The notes below the pieces were generated by a model that ran no database searches, was not told where the DNA came from, and saw only the letters and a list, made by a program, of their open reading frames with translations. The position numbers and the translations under genes are program-made. Below are positions 1-9,700 of a stretch of 64,000 bases of DNA, one piece after another. The first letter of the stretch is position 1; each line of letters opens with the position of its first letter. The stretch covers positions 1-64,000 of the forward strand of contig JAWQJJ010000007.1 in the NCBI GenBank assembly GCA_033485155.1. The letters are read 5' to 3'. This DNA is from Methanomassiliicoccus sp. GTDB lineage: Archaea; Thermoplasmatota; Thermoplasmata; Methanomassiliicoccales; Methanomassiliicoccaceae.

Positions 1-119
1 ACGTGGTTACTGGAAACACCATCACCAACTGCCCCTCCTTCGGCATCCGCGTGTACAGCGGGAGCGGCAACACCATCTCGCCGAACACCTTCTCCGGGAA
101 CGGCCGAGACACTGGCTAG
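1..119 (+). CDS. C-terminal end of a right-handed beta-helix surface protein (partial)
   Basis: Only the last 38 or so residues are in the window; the gene begins upstream of it. The third forward frame reads to TAG at 117-119. Two short repeats with the pattern GNTI(T/S)xx and an N-x-F-SGN turn are visible, typical of NosD/parallel beta-helix repeat proteins, which archaea often carry as secreted or surface proteins. Nothing can be said about the N-terminus, export signal or substrate. The assignment rests on the repeat pattern alone. Confidence 0.5.
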   Translation, partial: VVTGNTITNCPSFGIRVYSGSGNTISPNTFSGNGRDTG

Positions 120-570
120 ATCGATTCGATGTTCTGTCCCTCTGGTCTCCCCGGCCGCCGCCTGTCAGATGACGTTGGGGCATCTTGATGGAGGTACCGC
201 ATGTATCGCGAGCTCGAGGTCAAGGTGCTCCCAAATTGCGTATGCTGACCATCCCAGGTTCGACCCACGCATCGAGCCTTTGGCGTCGTGTCTAGGGTCC
301 GATTTACAATCATCCTATATTCTTTTATAGAACGTTCAGAAATCCACACAAGGGTGTTGGGATGGGCATAGATTCCCTCAAATCCACTTAGCTTCCATCC
401 CAACGCCTATACCGCTATTCACGTACTGCGTATATTATTTCTGTTACGATAAAACGAATGCTCCCTCCCTTGAGTACTTCCTCCTTTACTTTTATCATCA
501 TTCATCCTGGGAGTTAGAGGCTCACCGGCTCTTATGCGTGGAAGTGATCATGGTCGGTCAAGTCGTTGTC
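120..570. other. Intergenic stretch without a convincing gene
   Basis: This gap of about 450 bases is AT-richer than its surroundings. A 95-codon TTG-initiated frame exists on the minus strand at 116-403, but it has no clear ribosome site and no family resemblance, and its second half is low-complexity. I see no tRNA or terminator hairpin. Confidence 0.4.
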
Positions 571-1644
571 TCAGTACCGGCGGAATCTCGTCCGGTTCCT
601 GTAGATCATGAACCCTACCACGGCCGTCGATGCAATCACGAACACGAAGATGTAGACGATGAGCAGTGGGCCGACATCGAACGGGGTCTCGGTCACCGGG
701 GAGGTGGTCTGGTTCGATTGCGAAAGGACCGTAATGGTGATCAAGTCTCTGGCCGTGTTGCCCTCGGAATCGGTGGCCACTACCCTCACGGTGTAGGTGC
801 CGGGATCGTTGTACGCATAAGTGAAGGAGTCCCCGTTGTAGGTCCCCCCGTCCCCGGTGGTCCAGGCGTAAGAGTACGGGCCGTTTCCGCCCGTCACGGT
901 CGAGGTGAAAGTTGTGCTCAGAGGGGCCACCCCATTGGCCGTCGAGCTGCCGATCCGAACGGTGAAACCTGACACTCCCGCCTGAATGATGACGTCGGAC
1001 GAGGCGGAAGTGCCTAGGCTGTCGGTAACCTCCAAGGTAGCGGTGTATGTGCCAGCAGTGGAAAACCGGTGATCGAACGAGGCGTCGTTCCCCATAGATC
1101 CGTCGCTGGTGGTCCAAACATAGCTGTACGGAGGTATACCCCCCATCACGGAGGACGTGAAGCTTACCTCAAGGGGCACCGTTCCGCTCTGGGGATCGGC
1201 CTGGGCGGTCACATTTAGGAGGGGGACCTCATCGATGGTGAAAGGGGCGGAGAAACTCAGTGTCGGGCTGATCAGGTCTGATGTGGTTACGTTGACGATC
1301 GCATCGTAGGTGCCGGGATCGACGTTGGGAGTGGTGAAGGACCCCGTCAGATTGGTGGTCTTACCGGCATCCACTTTCATTTCTCCGTCGAGAGCGACGA
1401 CTGCAGTTGTATTTCCCCAGTCGATCTCGTAGGTGGCACTCTCGATGGATATGGAGAGCAATAGGTTCTTGTTCGTGAGCTCAACGCTGATGTTGACCTT
1501 TTGTTTAGGATATGCGGAATCGGGGCTAACGGCGACCGAACCGCTCCAGGCCGCTTGAGCCTGGTCGGTGGATATGAACAGACAGCTGACGAATGTGGCG
1601 GCCAGCAGCAGGGCCGTAACGGTCACGGTGCCGATCTTTTTCAC
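571..1644 (-). CDS. Surface-anchored PKD-domain protein
   Basis: This 357-residue protein starts at GTG. It has a signal peptide (residues 1-31, ending near AQA-A), a beta-sandwich region with a TTxNLTGSFTTP-type sequence (about 35-138), two PKD domains (about 144-221 and 226-307, each with the YSYxWTT(S/G)DG and GTYTxxxxxTDS hallmarks), a short Thr-rich stalk and one C-terminal membrane helix (326-347) followed by an Arg-rich tail. This is the layout of an archaeal cell-surface protein held by its C-terminus, with PKD domains giving spacing or protein and sugar contacts. N-x-S/T sites suggest N-glycosylation. The binding partner is unknown. It stands alone between a stress-protein gene and a gene-free stretch. 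Confidence 0.8.
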   Translation of the reverse strand: MKKIGTVTVTALLLAATFVSCLFISTDQAQAAWSGSVAVSPDSAYPKQKVNISVELTNKNLLLSISIESATYEIDWGNTTAVVALDGEMKVDAGKTTNLTGSFTTPNVDPGTYDAIVNVTTSDLISPTLSFSAPFTIDEVPLLNVTAQADPQSGTVPLEVSFTSSVMGGIPPYSYVWTTSDGSMGNDASFDHRFSTAGTYTATLEVTDSLGTSASSDVIIQAGVSGFTVRIGSSTANGVAPLSTTFTSTVTGGNGPYSYAWTTGDGGTYNGDSFTYAYNDPGTYTVRVVATDSEGNTARDLITITVLSQSNQTTSPVTETPFDVGPLLIVYIFVFVIASTAVVGFMIYRNRTRFRRY

Positions 1645-1789
1645 GGAATCGCCGCGGGCACGAGTTACAGGAACTTAATATTTCCTCAGGCTATAAATGG
1701 CTCCGGGCTAGGGCGGGCGATGAGTGAAGATCGCTCACGATCAATAAGGACGAGCAGCCCGAGGGATGGTCGGGGCTCGACCCCGGCCA

Positions 1790-2230
1790 TCACCCACCCT
1801 GCGTCGTTCGGATGACCATGACCGGACAGGCGGCGAACCGCACCACCTTCTCGGCCACGCTGCCGAGTAGGAAATGCTTCATTCCCGTCAGTCCCCTGGT
1901 AGCCATCAGCACGAGGTCGTGATCCTTTGATGCTTCAATGATGTCAAGGGCCGGGGATCCCCGCCGAACGATCGCTTCAGCCTGGACCCCTGCCTCCCGG
2001 GCTGCCGCCATCGCCGTCTCCGCTGCGGCTTCGGCCGCTTTCTGTTGGTAGGAATACACGTCCGGCATCCCCAGTCCCTGCTGAATGCTCACCGCCGCCT
2101 GCACGTCGATGATGCTCATGATTGTCACCTTGGCCCCCAGGCTCCTGGCCAGCTCCAAGCCTTGCACCACGGCCGCCTGGGCGTTCTTGCTCCCATCGGT
2201 GGGGATCAGAATCTTCCTGTAGAGCGCCAT
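1790..2230 (-). CDS. Universal stress protein (UspA family)
   Basis: This 146-residue single-domain UspA-fold protein has the N-terminal (K)ILIPTDGS strand and a C-terminal nucleotide loop ATRGLTGM...LLGS, close to the family G-x2-G-x9-G(S/T) signature except that the first glycine is alanine. ATP binding is therefore likely but not certain. UspA proteins are small cytoplasmic proteins, usually dimeric, tied to stress survival. The start is well supported by GGTGAT three bases before the ATG. It lies downstream of the MFS/TetR pair on the same strand with about 78 bases between. A second paralogue lies at 12999-13424. Confidence 0.9.
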   Translation of the reverse strand: MALYRKILIPTDGSKNAQAAVVQGLELARSLGAKVTIMSIIDVQAAVSIQQGLGMPDVYSYQQKAAEAAAETAMAAAREAGVQAEAIVRRGSPALDIIEASKDHDLVLMATRGLTGMKHFLLGSVAEKVVRFAACPVMVIRTTQGG

Positions 2231-2308
2231 GGGATCACCCTAGCACTTTTCCTTCCGATATTCCGTTCGGTTCGCGTCTCACGATAGCAAAAGGAAGGAT
2301 GGTGGGGA

Positions 2309-3964
2309 TCACTTCCCACCCTCCTTGTTCGGTCTAAGGATATCGGCGATGGGGCCCTCTGCCCCAGCCGGGGTGCTCGCCGGTTCGGCATCGGTAGCGT
2401 GGTACTCCTCAGAGCTCTTCAGAGGCACGTTCTTAATAAGCAAGCTCACCACCAAGACGGACAGGACGATGAACGACCCGAGGAAGAAGGCGTAGGTGAT
2501 GCTGTCGCTGAGCGCCTGCCTGATGATCTCCAGGACCGGAGCGGGGATCTGAGCCGTTGTGGTCAAGAGGAGCTGGCCCAGACTGTTAGTGTCCGTCGGC
2601 AACATGGCCATCTGGGCGGGGGTGAACTTGCCGAAGAGCTCTGAAGCCATCCTCGAGTTGACGATGCCGCCCATGAAGGCGACGCCCACGGTGCCGCCGA
2701 TGCTCCGGAACAGGCTCATGGAGCCGGTGGCGATCCCCATCTGCTTCTTAGGCATTACGTTCTGCGCGGCCACGATGTAGTTGGACATCAGTGCACCTAG
2801 GCCGGACCCGGTGATGACCAAGTAGATGATGGCCTCGGTCGAGGAGCTACCGGAGCTCAGCGTGGACAGGAGGTACATGCCCAGTGCGGAAACGGGAGGA
2901 CCGATGACTAGCCAGACCTTGTAGCCGGTCCTCTTGAGCAGCAGGCCGCTGCCGATCGAAGTCACCATCGCCCCCAGCATCAGGGGTATGATGAGCTCGC
3001 CGCTGTTGCTGGCGCTCATGCCCACCACTGCCTGCAGGAAGAGCGGGAGGTATGAGATCACACCGAACATGCCGAAGGCCATGATGAACAGGCCAATGCT
3101 GCCTAAGCTGAAGATCGGCTCCTTGAACAACCACAGGGGTAGGATCGGATCGGCCGCACGCTTCTCTATTGTTATGAACGCGTACAGGCAGGCGACGGAC
3201 AGTGCCGTCAACCCGATGATCTCGGCGCTGCCCCAGGCGTAGGTGCTGCCTCCCCAGGTGACCACTAGCAGCGCCGGCGCCAGTGTGCCGATGAGCGTCA
3301 GCATGCCGGGGTAATCGACCGGCAGATTGCTCTTGTTGGCCAGCTGGGGAAACTTCATGGATGTGACCAGCACTGCGAGTAGCCCGACCGGCAGATTCAC
3401 ATAGAACACCCACCGCCAGTCCATGTTGTCAACGATGTACCCACCCATCAGGGGCCCCACGATGGTGGCCAAGGCGAACACACCGCCCAGCAGGCCCTGG
3501 ATCTTGCCCCGCTCGGTCGGAGCGTAGAGATCGGCGACAGTGGCCATGGAGATGGGCATCATGGTACCGGCGCCTAAGCCCTGGATGAACCGGCAGGCGA
3601 TCAGCATTTCCATCGATTCCGACATGCCAGCCAGGAACGAACCGGCCATAAACAGGGCCATGCCCGTCAGGAACACCGGTTTGCGGCCGGAGCGGTCCGA
3701 CAGCTTGCCGGCGATGGGTATGACCACGGTCTCCGCCAGCATATAAGCGGTGAACAACCAGGAATATAGGCTCATGCCCCCTAGATCGCTCACTATCTTC
3801 GGCAAAGCGGTCCCCACCACAGTCTGGTCCAAGCTCGCCAGCAGCATGCCGAGTGCCAGCCCGAGCATGATGAAGGACCGGCTTCGGGTCTTCTTGTACC
3901 TCGCCGCCTCCTCGTCGCTGAGGGTGGCGGGGCCCTTGATAGTCTTGTTCTTACTTCCGAACAT
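2309..3964 (-). CDS. MFS multidrug exporter, DHA2 (14-TM, EmrB/QacA) family
   Basis: This 551-residue polytopic protein should use proton motive force to expel drugs or toxic metabolites. The drug/proton antiporter D1 motif (LDQTVVGTALPKI, about 45-57), motif A (GKLSDRSGRKP, about 86-96) and antiporter motif C with the following WRWVFYVNLPVG (about 170-194) are all present, and the length fits 14 helices. Twenty-five bases separate its ATG from the stop of the upstream tetR gene on the same strand, so the two are probably co-transcribed and jointly repressed. The substrate cannot be read from the sequence. Confidence 0.92.
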   Translation of the reverse strand: MFGSKNKTIKGPATLSDEEAARYKKTRSRSFIMLGLALGMLLASLDQTVVGTALPKIVSDLGGMSLYSWLFTAYMLAETVVIPIAGKLSDRSGRKPVFLTGMALFMAGSFLAGMSESMEMLIACRFIQGLGAGTMMPISMATVADLYAPTERGKIQGLLGGVFALATIVGPLMGGYIVDNMDWRWVFYVNLPVGLLAVLVTSMKFPQLANKSNLPVDYPGMLTLIGTLAPALLVVTWGGSTYAWGSAEIIGLTALSVACLYAFITIEKRAADPILPLWLFKEPIFSLGSIGLFIMAFGMFGVISYLPLFLQAVVGMSASNSGELIIPLMLGAMVTSIGSGLLLKRTGYKVWLVIGPPVSALGMYLLSTLSSGSSSTEAIIYLVITGSGLGALMSNYIVAAQNVMPKKQMGIATGSMSLFRSIGGTVGVAFMGGIVNSRMASELFGKFTPAQMAMLPTDTNSLGQLLLTTTAQIPAPVLEIIRQALSDSITYAFFLGSFIVLSVLVVSLLIKNVPLKSSEEYHATDAEPASTPAGAEGPIADILRPNKEGGK

Positions 3965-3989
3965 CGTTACAACCTTCGAACATCATTTT

Positions 3990-4628
3990 TTAAACAACCC
4001 CGGGGGGAAGCAACCGATCGTTGACCACAAAGCTCCCGGGCTTCATTCCCAGCACCCGCTCGGCGAGGAACACAAGGACTTGATAGTACTCTCTCATTTC
4101 CTCCACGGTCCTCGTCTCAGGAAGCGCATTGCCCAGTCCGTGGGCCATGGAGAGGATGGCGATGGCGGTTTGACGGGGATACTTCGTATCGAAGACCCCC
4201 TCCTCCACCCCTTGAACGATGATTTCCTGCATTGCCTCGGTCATGAAGTCCAACGCCCTTTTCTCCATTGACAACTGGAGAGCCTTGTTCCGCTCCTTTT
4301 TAAAGTAGGCCATTATAGTCGAGGAGCGGCAGGTGACATCGCGCTTGGCAGCCAGGAGCTCGGCCATTCGCTCGATGGCATTGAGGCCTTTTCTTTCCAT
4401 GGCCCCGGTCACTGCCGATTCGATCTCATCCTGCAGCCTCTCGTAGAGGATATCCAGGACCTCCTCCTTGGAGTCGAAATAGTAGTAGAAGAGGCCTTTT
4501 GCGACCCCCAAGCGGGCGACGATGTCATCGATGGAGGTTTTCTCGAAACCTTTCTCGTTGAACAGATCGCGAGCTGCCTGGATGAACTCGTTTCGTCGGT
4601 CTTGGGGGGGTTTAGAGGTTCTGCTCAT
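3990..4628 (-). CDS. TetR-family transcriptional repressor
   Basis: This 212-residue protein has an N-terminal TetR helix-turn-helix at about residues 14-60 (AARDLFNEKGFEKTSIDDI followed by GLFYYYFDSKEEVLD) and a helical ligand-binding domain after it. It lies directly upstream of the MFS exporter on the same strand, the usual arrangement for a repressor that controls its own operon and is released by a transported compound. A perfect 15-base inverted repeat lies just upstream of its ATG beside a TATA box, so autoregulation is very likely. The inducer is unknown. Confidence 0.92.
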   Translation of the reverse strand: MSRTSKPPQDRRNEFIQAARDLFNEKGFEKTSIDDIVARLGVAKGLFYYYFDSKEEVLDILYERLQDEIESAVTGAMERKGLNAIERMAELLAAKRDVTCRSSTIMAYFKKERNKALQLSMEKRALDFMTEAMQEIIVQGVEEGVFDTKYPRQTAIAILSMAHGLGNALPETRTVEEMREYYQVLVFLAERVLGMKPGSFVVNDRLLPPGVV

Positions 4629-4636
4629 GTGTTATC

Positions 4637-4673
4637 GACTGACCGTCAGTCAAAACTGAGGGAGTATATATAC
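4637..4673 (-). promoter_or_regulatory. tetR-MFS promoter with palindromic operator
   Basis: GACTGAC-C-GTCAGTC (4637-4651) is a perfect inverted repeat with 7-base arms. A TATA element (GTATATATAC, 4664-4673) lies upstream on the minus strand. Initiation about 25 bases from the TATA centre would fall inside the repeat, so a bound TetR dimer would cover the start site. Confidence 0.75.
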
Positions 4674-4781
4674 ATTATCGCTTGAAGGTCGAGCCCCGTT
4701 CTCACGCCTGATTGATAACCATCGACAGGCCGACCAGGAAGGCAAAAGGGTTTTATCGGCCATCGGGCCTGAGGAGTCACC

Positions 4782-5945
4782 ATGTTCCTGACCAGGGAAG
4801 AGGAGGCCATGCTGGCCGGTGAGAAGGGGGAGGGCACCAGGACGGCCATGGAGTTGTTGGTCGCGCTGGGCGACATATACGAGGCCAAGAGACTGGTGCC
4901 AATCGCCTCGGCTCACCTGTCCGGGGTGTCGTACAAGACCATCGGAGAGGGAGGCATCGGTTTCCTCGAGTCCCTGGCCAAGGACGCCAAGGTCTGCGTG
5001 CCTACCACCCTCAACCCCGCGGGCATGGACCGCCAGAAGTGGAGGGAGATGGGAATCTCCCCCCGCTTCGCCGATCGTCAGCAACACATCATCGAGTGCT
5101 ACGGCCGGCTGGGTGTGAACACCGACTGCTCCTGCACACCATACCTCAACACCAACATCCCCAAGAGAGGTCAGACGCTGGCATGGGCGGAATCGAGCGC
5201 TCTTTCCTACGCCAACTCGGTGATCGGGGCGCGGACCAACAGGGAGGGCGGCCCAGGAGCGCTGGCCGCCGCCATCGTCGGCCGGACGCCGGAGTACGGG
5301 CTCCATCTGGGCGAGAACCGCCTGCCCTCGGTAGTGGTGGAGGTCGATCTGGAGGAGGTCGACTACTCCCTCCTCGGTCATGCTGCTGGTTCGGTCGTCG
5401 GCTCCCGGGTCCCCTACTTCCGAGGCATCCGCCCTACGACGGACCAGATGAAGACGATGGCCGCGGCGATGGCCGCGGCTGGCTCGGTCGCCCTGTTCCA
5501 TATCGAGGGGGTTACGCCGGAGGCCGACCCCGCCTGGACTAAGGGCCTGGAGCGCATCACGCTGGGCCGCCAAGAACTGGAGGCGGCGAGGAACAAGCTG
5601 GATACTGGGAAGGATCCCGAGCTCATCGCCCTGGGCTGTCCCCATCTGTCGGTCGAGGAGGTCCGTACCCTGGCGGCGAGGCTCAAGGGCCGCAAGCGCA
5701 AGGGAGACGCGGAAGTATGGTTCTGCACCTCCCGCTGCACCGCGGCTAAATGCTCCCGTGAGCTGGAAGTACTATCGAAGTTTGGTCAGGTGGTGTGTGA
5801 CACCTGCATGATCGTCACACCCATCGAGGAGCGGTTCAAGACCACCGCCACCAACTCCGGGAAGGCGTGCAGCTACCTGCCCACCCTCTGCTCCCAGAAG
5901 GTCGTGTACCGCACCACCGACGGATTGCTGGAGATGATATCGTGA
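4782..5945 (+). CDS. AcnX-type dehydratase large subunit, probable phosphomevalonate dehydratase
   Basis: This 387-residue protein is of the aconitase X (DUF521) family. It shows the family core CSCTPYLNTN (C116, C118) and the C-terminal CDTCMIVTP and TNSGKACSY motifs that hold the Fe-S cluster and substrate. In archaea this subunit pairs with a small swivelling subunit to dehydrate mevalonate 5-phosphate to trans-anhydromevalonate phosphate, a step of the archaeal modified mevalonate pathway to isoprenoid lipids. Bacterial AcnX relatives act instead on hydroxyproline derivatives, but the archaeal context favours the mevalonate role. The small subunit gene overlaps its stop (GTGA). A TATA-like ggttttatc lies about 30 bases before the ATG. 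Confidence 0.88.
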   Translation: MFLTREEEAMLAGEKGEGTRTAMELLVALGDIYEAKRLVPIASAHLSGVSYKTIGEGGIGFLESLAKDAKVCVPTTLNPAGMDRQKWREMGISPRFADRQQHIIECYGRLGVNTDCSCTPYLNTNIPKRGQTLAWAESSALSYANSVIGARTNREGGPGALAAAIVGRTPEYGLHLGENRLPSVVVEVDLEEVDYSLLGHAAGSVVGSRVPYFRGIRPTTDQMKTMAAAMAAAGSVALFHIEGVTPEADPAWTKGLERITLGRQELEAARNKLDTGKDPELIALGCPHLSVEEVRTLAARLKGRKRKGDAEVWFCTSRCTAAKCSRELEVLSKFGQVVCDTCMIVTPIEERFKTTATNSGKACSYLPTLCSQKVVYRTTDGLLEMIS

Positions 5946-6706
5946 TTTTCAAGGGAAGAGGCATCTCTAAGGGGCGAGGAGAAGGGCGAGCGCTGGTGAG
6001 CGAGACACCCATCTCCTTCCTGGGAGGCGTGGACCCCTCCACCGGTAACATCGCCGGTCGGGATGGCGCCTCGGTCAAGGACAAGATCTTCGCCTTCCCC
6101 CGGGGCAGGGGGAGCACCGTCGGCTCCTACGTTCTCTTGGAGATGAAGCGCCAGGGCACCCTGCCTGCGGCTATCATCAACTCCCTGGCCGAGCCCATAG
6201 TGGCCACGGGGTCGGTGATGGCCCGCGTGCCCATGGTCGACCGTATCGACATCTCCATGCTCCGGGACGGCGACCGCGTGATCGTCGATGGGGACCAGGG
6301 AACGGTCGAGCTGCCCGATGTGACCGAATCGCATGTCGTCAGCTGCGTGGTGCAGGACGGTGAGCGGCTCCTGCTGCTCAAGCGCAGCGGCAAGGTCGGC
6401 ACCTTCCAGGGATACTGGGCGGCGGTAAGTGGGTTCGTGGAAAAGGATGAGGTCCCGATGGAGACGGCCCGCAAGGAGCTGAGGGAGGAGACCGGCCTGG
6501 AGGTCGATGTCTGCAAGGAGGGCCGAGTAGTCACGGTCAGGGACAAGAGCACCGTCTGGCACGTGCATCCGTACCTCTTCCGAGCCTCCAGTCCTAAAAT
6601 AGAGATCGACTGGGAGCACACCGAGTTCTGCTGGGTGCGCCCCCAGGAGATGAATGGTTTCCAGACCGTCCCCGGCCTGGTGGAGATCGTTCGCGATCTC
6701 CTCTAG
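5942..6706 (+). CDS. AcnX small subunit fused to a Nudix hydrolase domain
   Basis: This 254-residue fusion starts at a GTG that overlaps the upstream TGA (GTGA), which puts the family start (V/M)xFKGRGISKG at residue 1. Longer frames upstream are not family-like. Residues 1-130 are the swivelling small subunit of AcnX dehydratases, with FLGGVDPSTG and the RGSTVGSYV loop whose serine contributes to the active site. Residues about 132-254 are a Nudix domain with the box G-x5-E-x7-KELREETGL (about 164-186; lysine replaces the first arginine of REuxEExGu). Nudix enzymes cleave nucleoside diphosphates linked to other groups, or prenyl diphosphates. The fusion suggests a link to isoprenoid phosphates, but the substrate is unproven. 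Confidence 0.88.
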   Translation: MIFKGRGISKGRGEGRALVSETPISFLGGVDPSTGNIAGRDGASVKDKIFAFPRGRGSTVGSYVLLEMKRQGTLPAAIINSLAEPIVATGSVMARVPMVDRIDISMLRDGDRVIVDGDQGTVELPDVTESHVVSCVVQDGERLLLLKRSGKVGTFQGYWAAVSGFVEKDEVPMETARKELREETGLEVDVCKEGRVVTVRDKSTVWHVHPYLFRASSPKIEIDWEHTEFCWVRPQEMNGFQTVPGLVEIVRDLL

Positions 6707-9700
6707 AAGGTGACGTCCACTTCCTTCTCCAGCAGGTTGAGCTCGTGGGGGTCCAGGGTCGAAGGGTTCAGCGCCAGCATGAGGATGGAGTGGTGGATGG
6801 CCACCTGGTCCCGCAGCGACTGCACGAACCTCAGCACCGTGAGGAAGTTGTTGTTGGTGATGAGGTATTCCAGTCCGTCGAGGAGGATGACTCCGCTGCC
6901 CTTGGACAGGAACTGCTCCAACGAGAAGCTAAGCTTCTCCAGGTCCTTGGGTCGTAAGCTGTCCTCCTTGCCGATGTTGGTCAGCCAGATCACCGGCGTC
7001 TCCCCGAGGTTGTATTTCGAGCGCACCTTGAGGGGATAGTCCCGGGTGACGCAGAAGCCCTTCATCCCCTTCTCGATCGCTTCAACGAACAGCGAGTACG
7101 AGCGTCCGCCCTTCTCCTCCTTGATCAAGTAGGTGAACGACGGCTCGAGGGCGGAAGTGGCTTTCACCGCTTCCTTGCTCCCGGCAGCCTCCTCTCCCTC
7201 GTCCTCGGCTTTGGGGATGTCCACGGGGCGATGGCAGGCTGGGCACTCGCTCTCGTAAGGCTGCACCGGTCGCTTGCAACTGCAACACTCGGTGACCCTG
7301 GTGAACCCTCCGGCGGCGGCGTGTTCCATGATTGCCTCCACCGTCTTGACCCCCAAGCCCTTGACCGACCGAAGGTCATCCTTGGTAGCCGCGGTTACCT
7401 TGTCCACCGAGTCATAGCCGGCATCGTACATCATCTCCGCCTTGAGCTGATTCATCCGGGGGATCCGCTTAAGGTATCCCAGTATGCGATCCCGGTCGTC
7501 CGGTGCTGCCGATCGGGGGGCCGCTTCGGCCTTGGCCGGAGCCTCCTGTCGGGACAGGTAGTGGACGATGTTCTTGGCGTCGTTGCGGCTTACTCCGTCG
7601 ATGTCCGCCAGCGTCGCTTCGTCCATCCCCCTCAGGTCCTCGAGAGAGCCCTTGCCCGCTTTGATCAGGGCGAGGGCGGTCTCCTGGGGCAGTCCGGGCA
7701 CCTTGGAGAATGTCTTGACCCGCTCCTTCATGTGCAGGGAGGAGAGGGCGATGTCCACCTTGTGCTTCTCCACATCCCAGCTGGCGGTGTGCTCGCCCTT
7801 GGGCTCCTGTACGAACTCCAGCTGGAGGGACCGAGTCTCCTTCATTATATGCTCCCTCCACGCCTTGAAGTAATCCTCCAGTTCGGTGGGCGCCTTGACC
7901 TCGGCGCGGATGAACTCCTCCACATCCAGCTTCATGTCCTTGCGCATCTGCTGGATACGGCGGATCAGTTCGCGGGTGTAGCCCTCGGCCTCGATCTCGG
8001 GTGTGACCTCGAAGTCAATGAACAGATCGCCCTCGGCGAACGGCACGCTGGTGATGTTGTCCGGAAGCGAGGTACTGAATGACACCATGCCGGGCTCGAT
8101 GCGCACGACTTGGCCCTCGATGCCCAGCGAATACTCGCCCCGTTCGATCGCTTCCTTGACCTTCTCAGCCGGGCGGTTCTTGAGCATGACCGCGATCTTG
8201 GCCGACCACTGGCGGTAGACCTTGCCGATGGCGTTGGGGTTGGGGACGACCTCTAGCCTCAGCTCGTTCCAGGTTTCCCCCGCCGGCACATACTCCACGC
8301 TCTTGACGTTGGCCTGAGAGAGAAGAACCTCCTCCATCGGCTTCAGTATCTCCATGGTCTCGGCCGACCGGGGCTGGATGATGATGCGCTTCAGTGGCCA
8401 GCGGAGCTTGATGTTCTTTTTCTGCCTCTCCTTGGTGATGTCATCCACCAGCTCCTGCATGGTCCGCATGGACGCTTCCAAGCGATCGTCTGCCATGGTG
8501 GGGTCGGAAACCGGCCAATCGCACATGTGGACCGATCCCAGGGTACCGTCGAGGGATTGATAGATCTCCTCGGTGATGTGCGGACAGAAGGGGGCGAGCA
8601 AGCGTACGGTGGTCATGAGCGCATCGTACAGGGTGATGTACGCCGCCACCTTGTCCATGTCCGTGGACTCGGACCACATGCGGTCACGGATGAGCCGGAC
8701 GTACCATCGGGACATGTCCTCCAGTATGAACTCCTCGAGAGCGCGGCAGGCGCGGTGCAGCTCGAACGACTCCAGGTTCTTGGTGACCTCCAGCGTGAGC
8801 TTCTCGGTGCGCGATGCCAGCCACCGGTCCTCAGGACGCAGGGCGGTCTGGACCGCGACGCGGTCGACCTTGGCCGGCTCGAACTTGTCTATCGACATGT
8901 AGGTGGAGGCGAAGTTGACCACGTTCCACAGGATGTTCAGCATCTTGCGGGCATTCTTGACCCCCTCGTGCTGGAAGGAGATGTCCTCCCAGGGAGCTGA
9001 CACGCGCATGAAGTAGAACCGCATGGCGTCGGCTCCGTACTCGGCGATGACCTTGGCCGGCTCAATGACGTTGCCCTTGCTCTTGGACATCGGCTGGCCT
9101 TGTGGATCGAGCATCCATCCGTGCATCAGGACGCTCTTGTACGGGGCCCGGCCGAAGGAGATGCTCGACGAACCGAGCTGGGAGTAGAACCAGCCTCTGG
9201 TCTGATCGTGAGCCTCGGTTATGAACTTGGCCGGCCACCATCGCTCGAACTCGGTGCGGTTGCGGGGATACCCAAGCTGGGCCCAGGAGGCAACCCCGGC
9301 GTCGAACCAGACGTCCAGGACGTCGCCCACCCGCTTCATCTTCCCCTTGCACTTGTCGCACTTGAGGACCACGCCGTCAATCCACGGGCGATGGAGCTCC
9401 ATCCCCTTCTGATATCCTTCAGCGCCTTCCAGCTCGTCGGTTGATCCCACTACCTTCATGTGCCCGCAGCTACAGGTCCACACTGGCAGGGGGATGCCCC
9501 AGTACCGCTGGCGCGATATGCACCAGTCCCGGGCGTTCATGGTCCAGTCGTACTCTCTCGAGGAACCGGCCCACTCCGGTGTCCACTGCACCTTGGCGAT
9601 CTCGTCGAGCATGAGGTCCTTGACCTCGGTGACCCTCAGATACCACTGGCTGGTGTTCCTGTAGATGATTCCGGAGCGGCACCTCCAGCAGTGCCCATAG

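Noticed and set aside
190-280. A GGTTCGACCC string that looks like a tRNA T-loop
   Set aside because: The bases on either side (CCAGG and CACGC) do not pair and no acceptor or anticodon arm can be drawn.
116-403. A 95-codon minus-strand frame next to the beta-helix gene end
   Set aside because: It has a TTG start without a ribosome site, no recognisable domain and a low-complexity second half.
5039-5542. Long open frames overlapping the AcnX large subunit in other frames
   Set aside because: They are GC-rich shadows with Arg/Gly/Pro-heavy products and no family resemblance.
7231-8082. A 283-codon plus-strand frame opposite ileS
   Set aside because: It is antisense to a well-conserved enzyme extension and is explained by high GC; the product has no domain.
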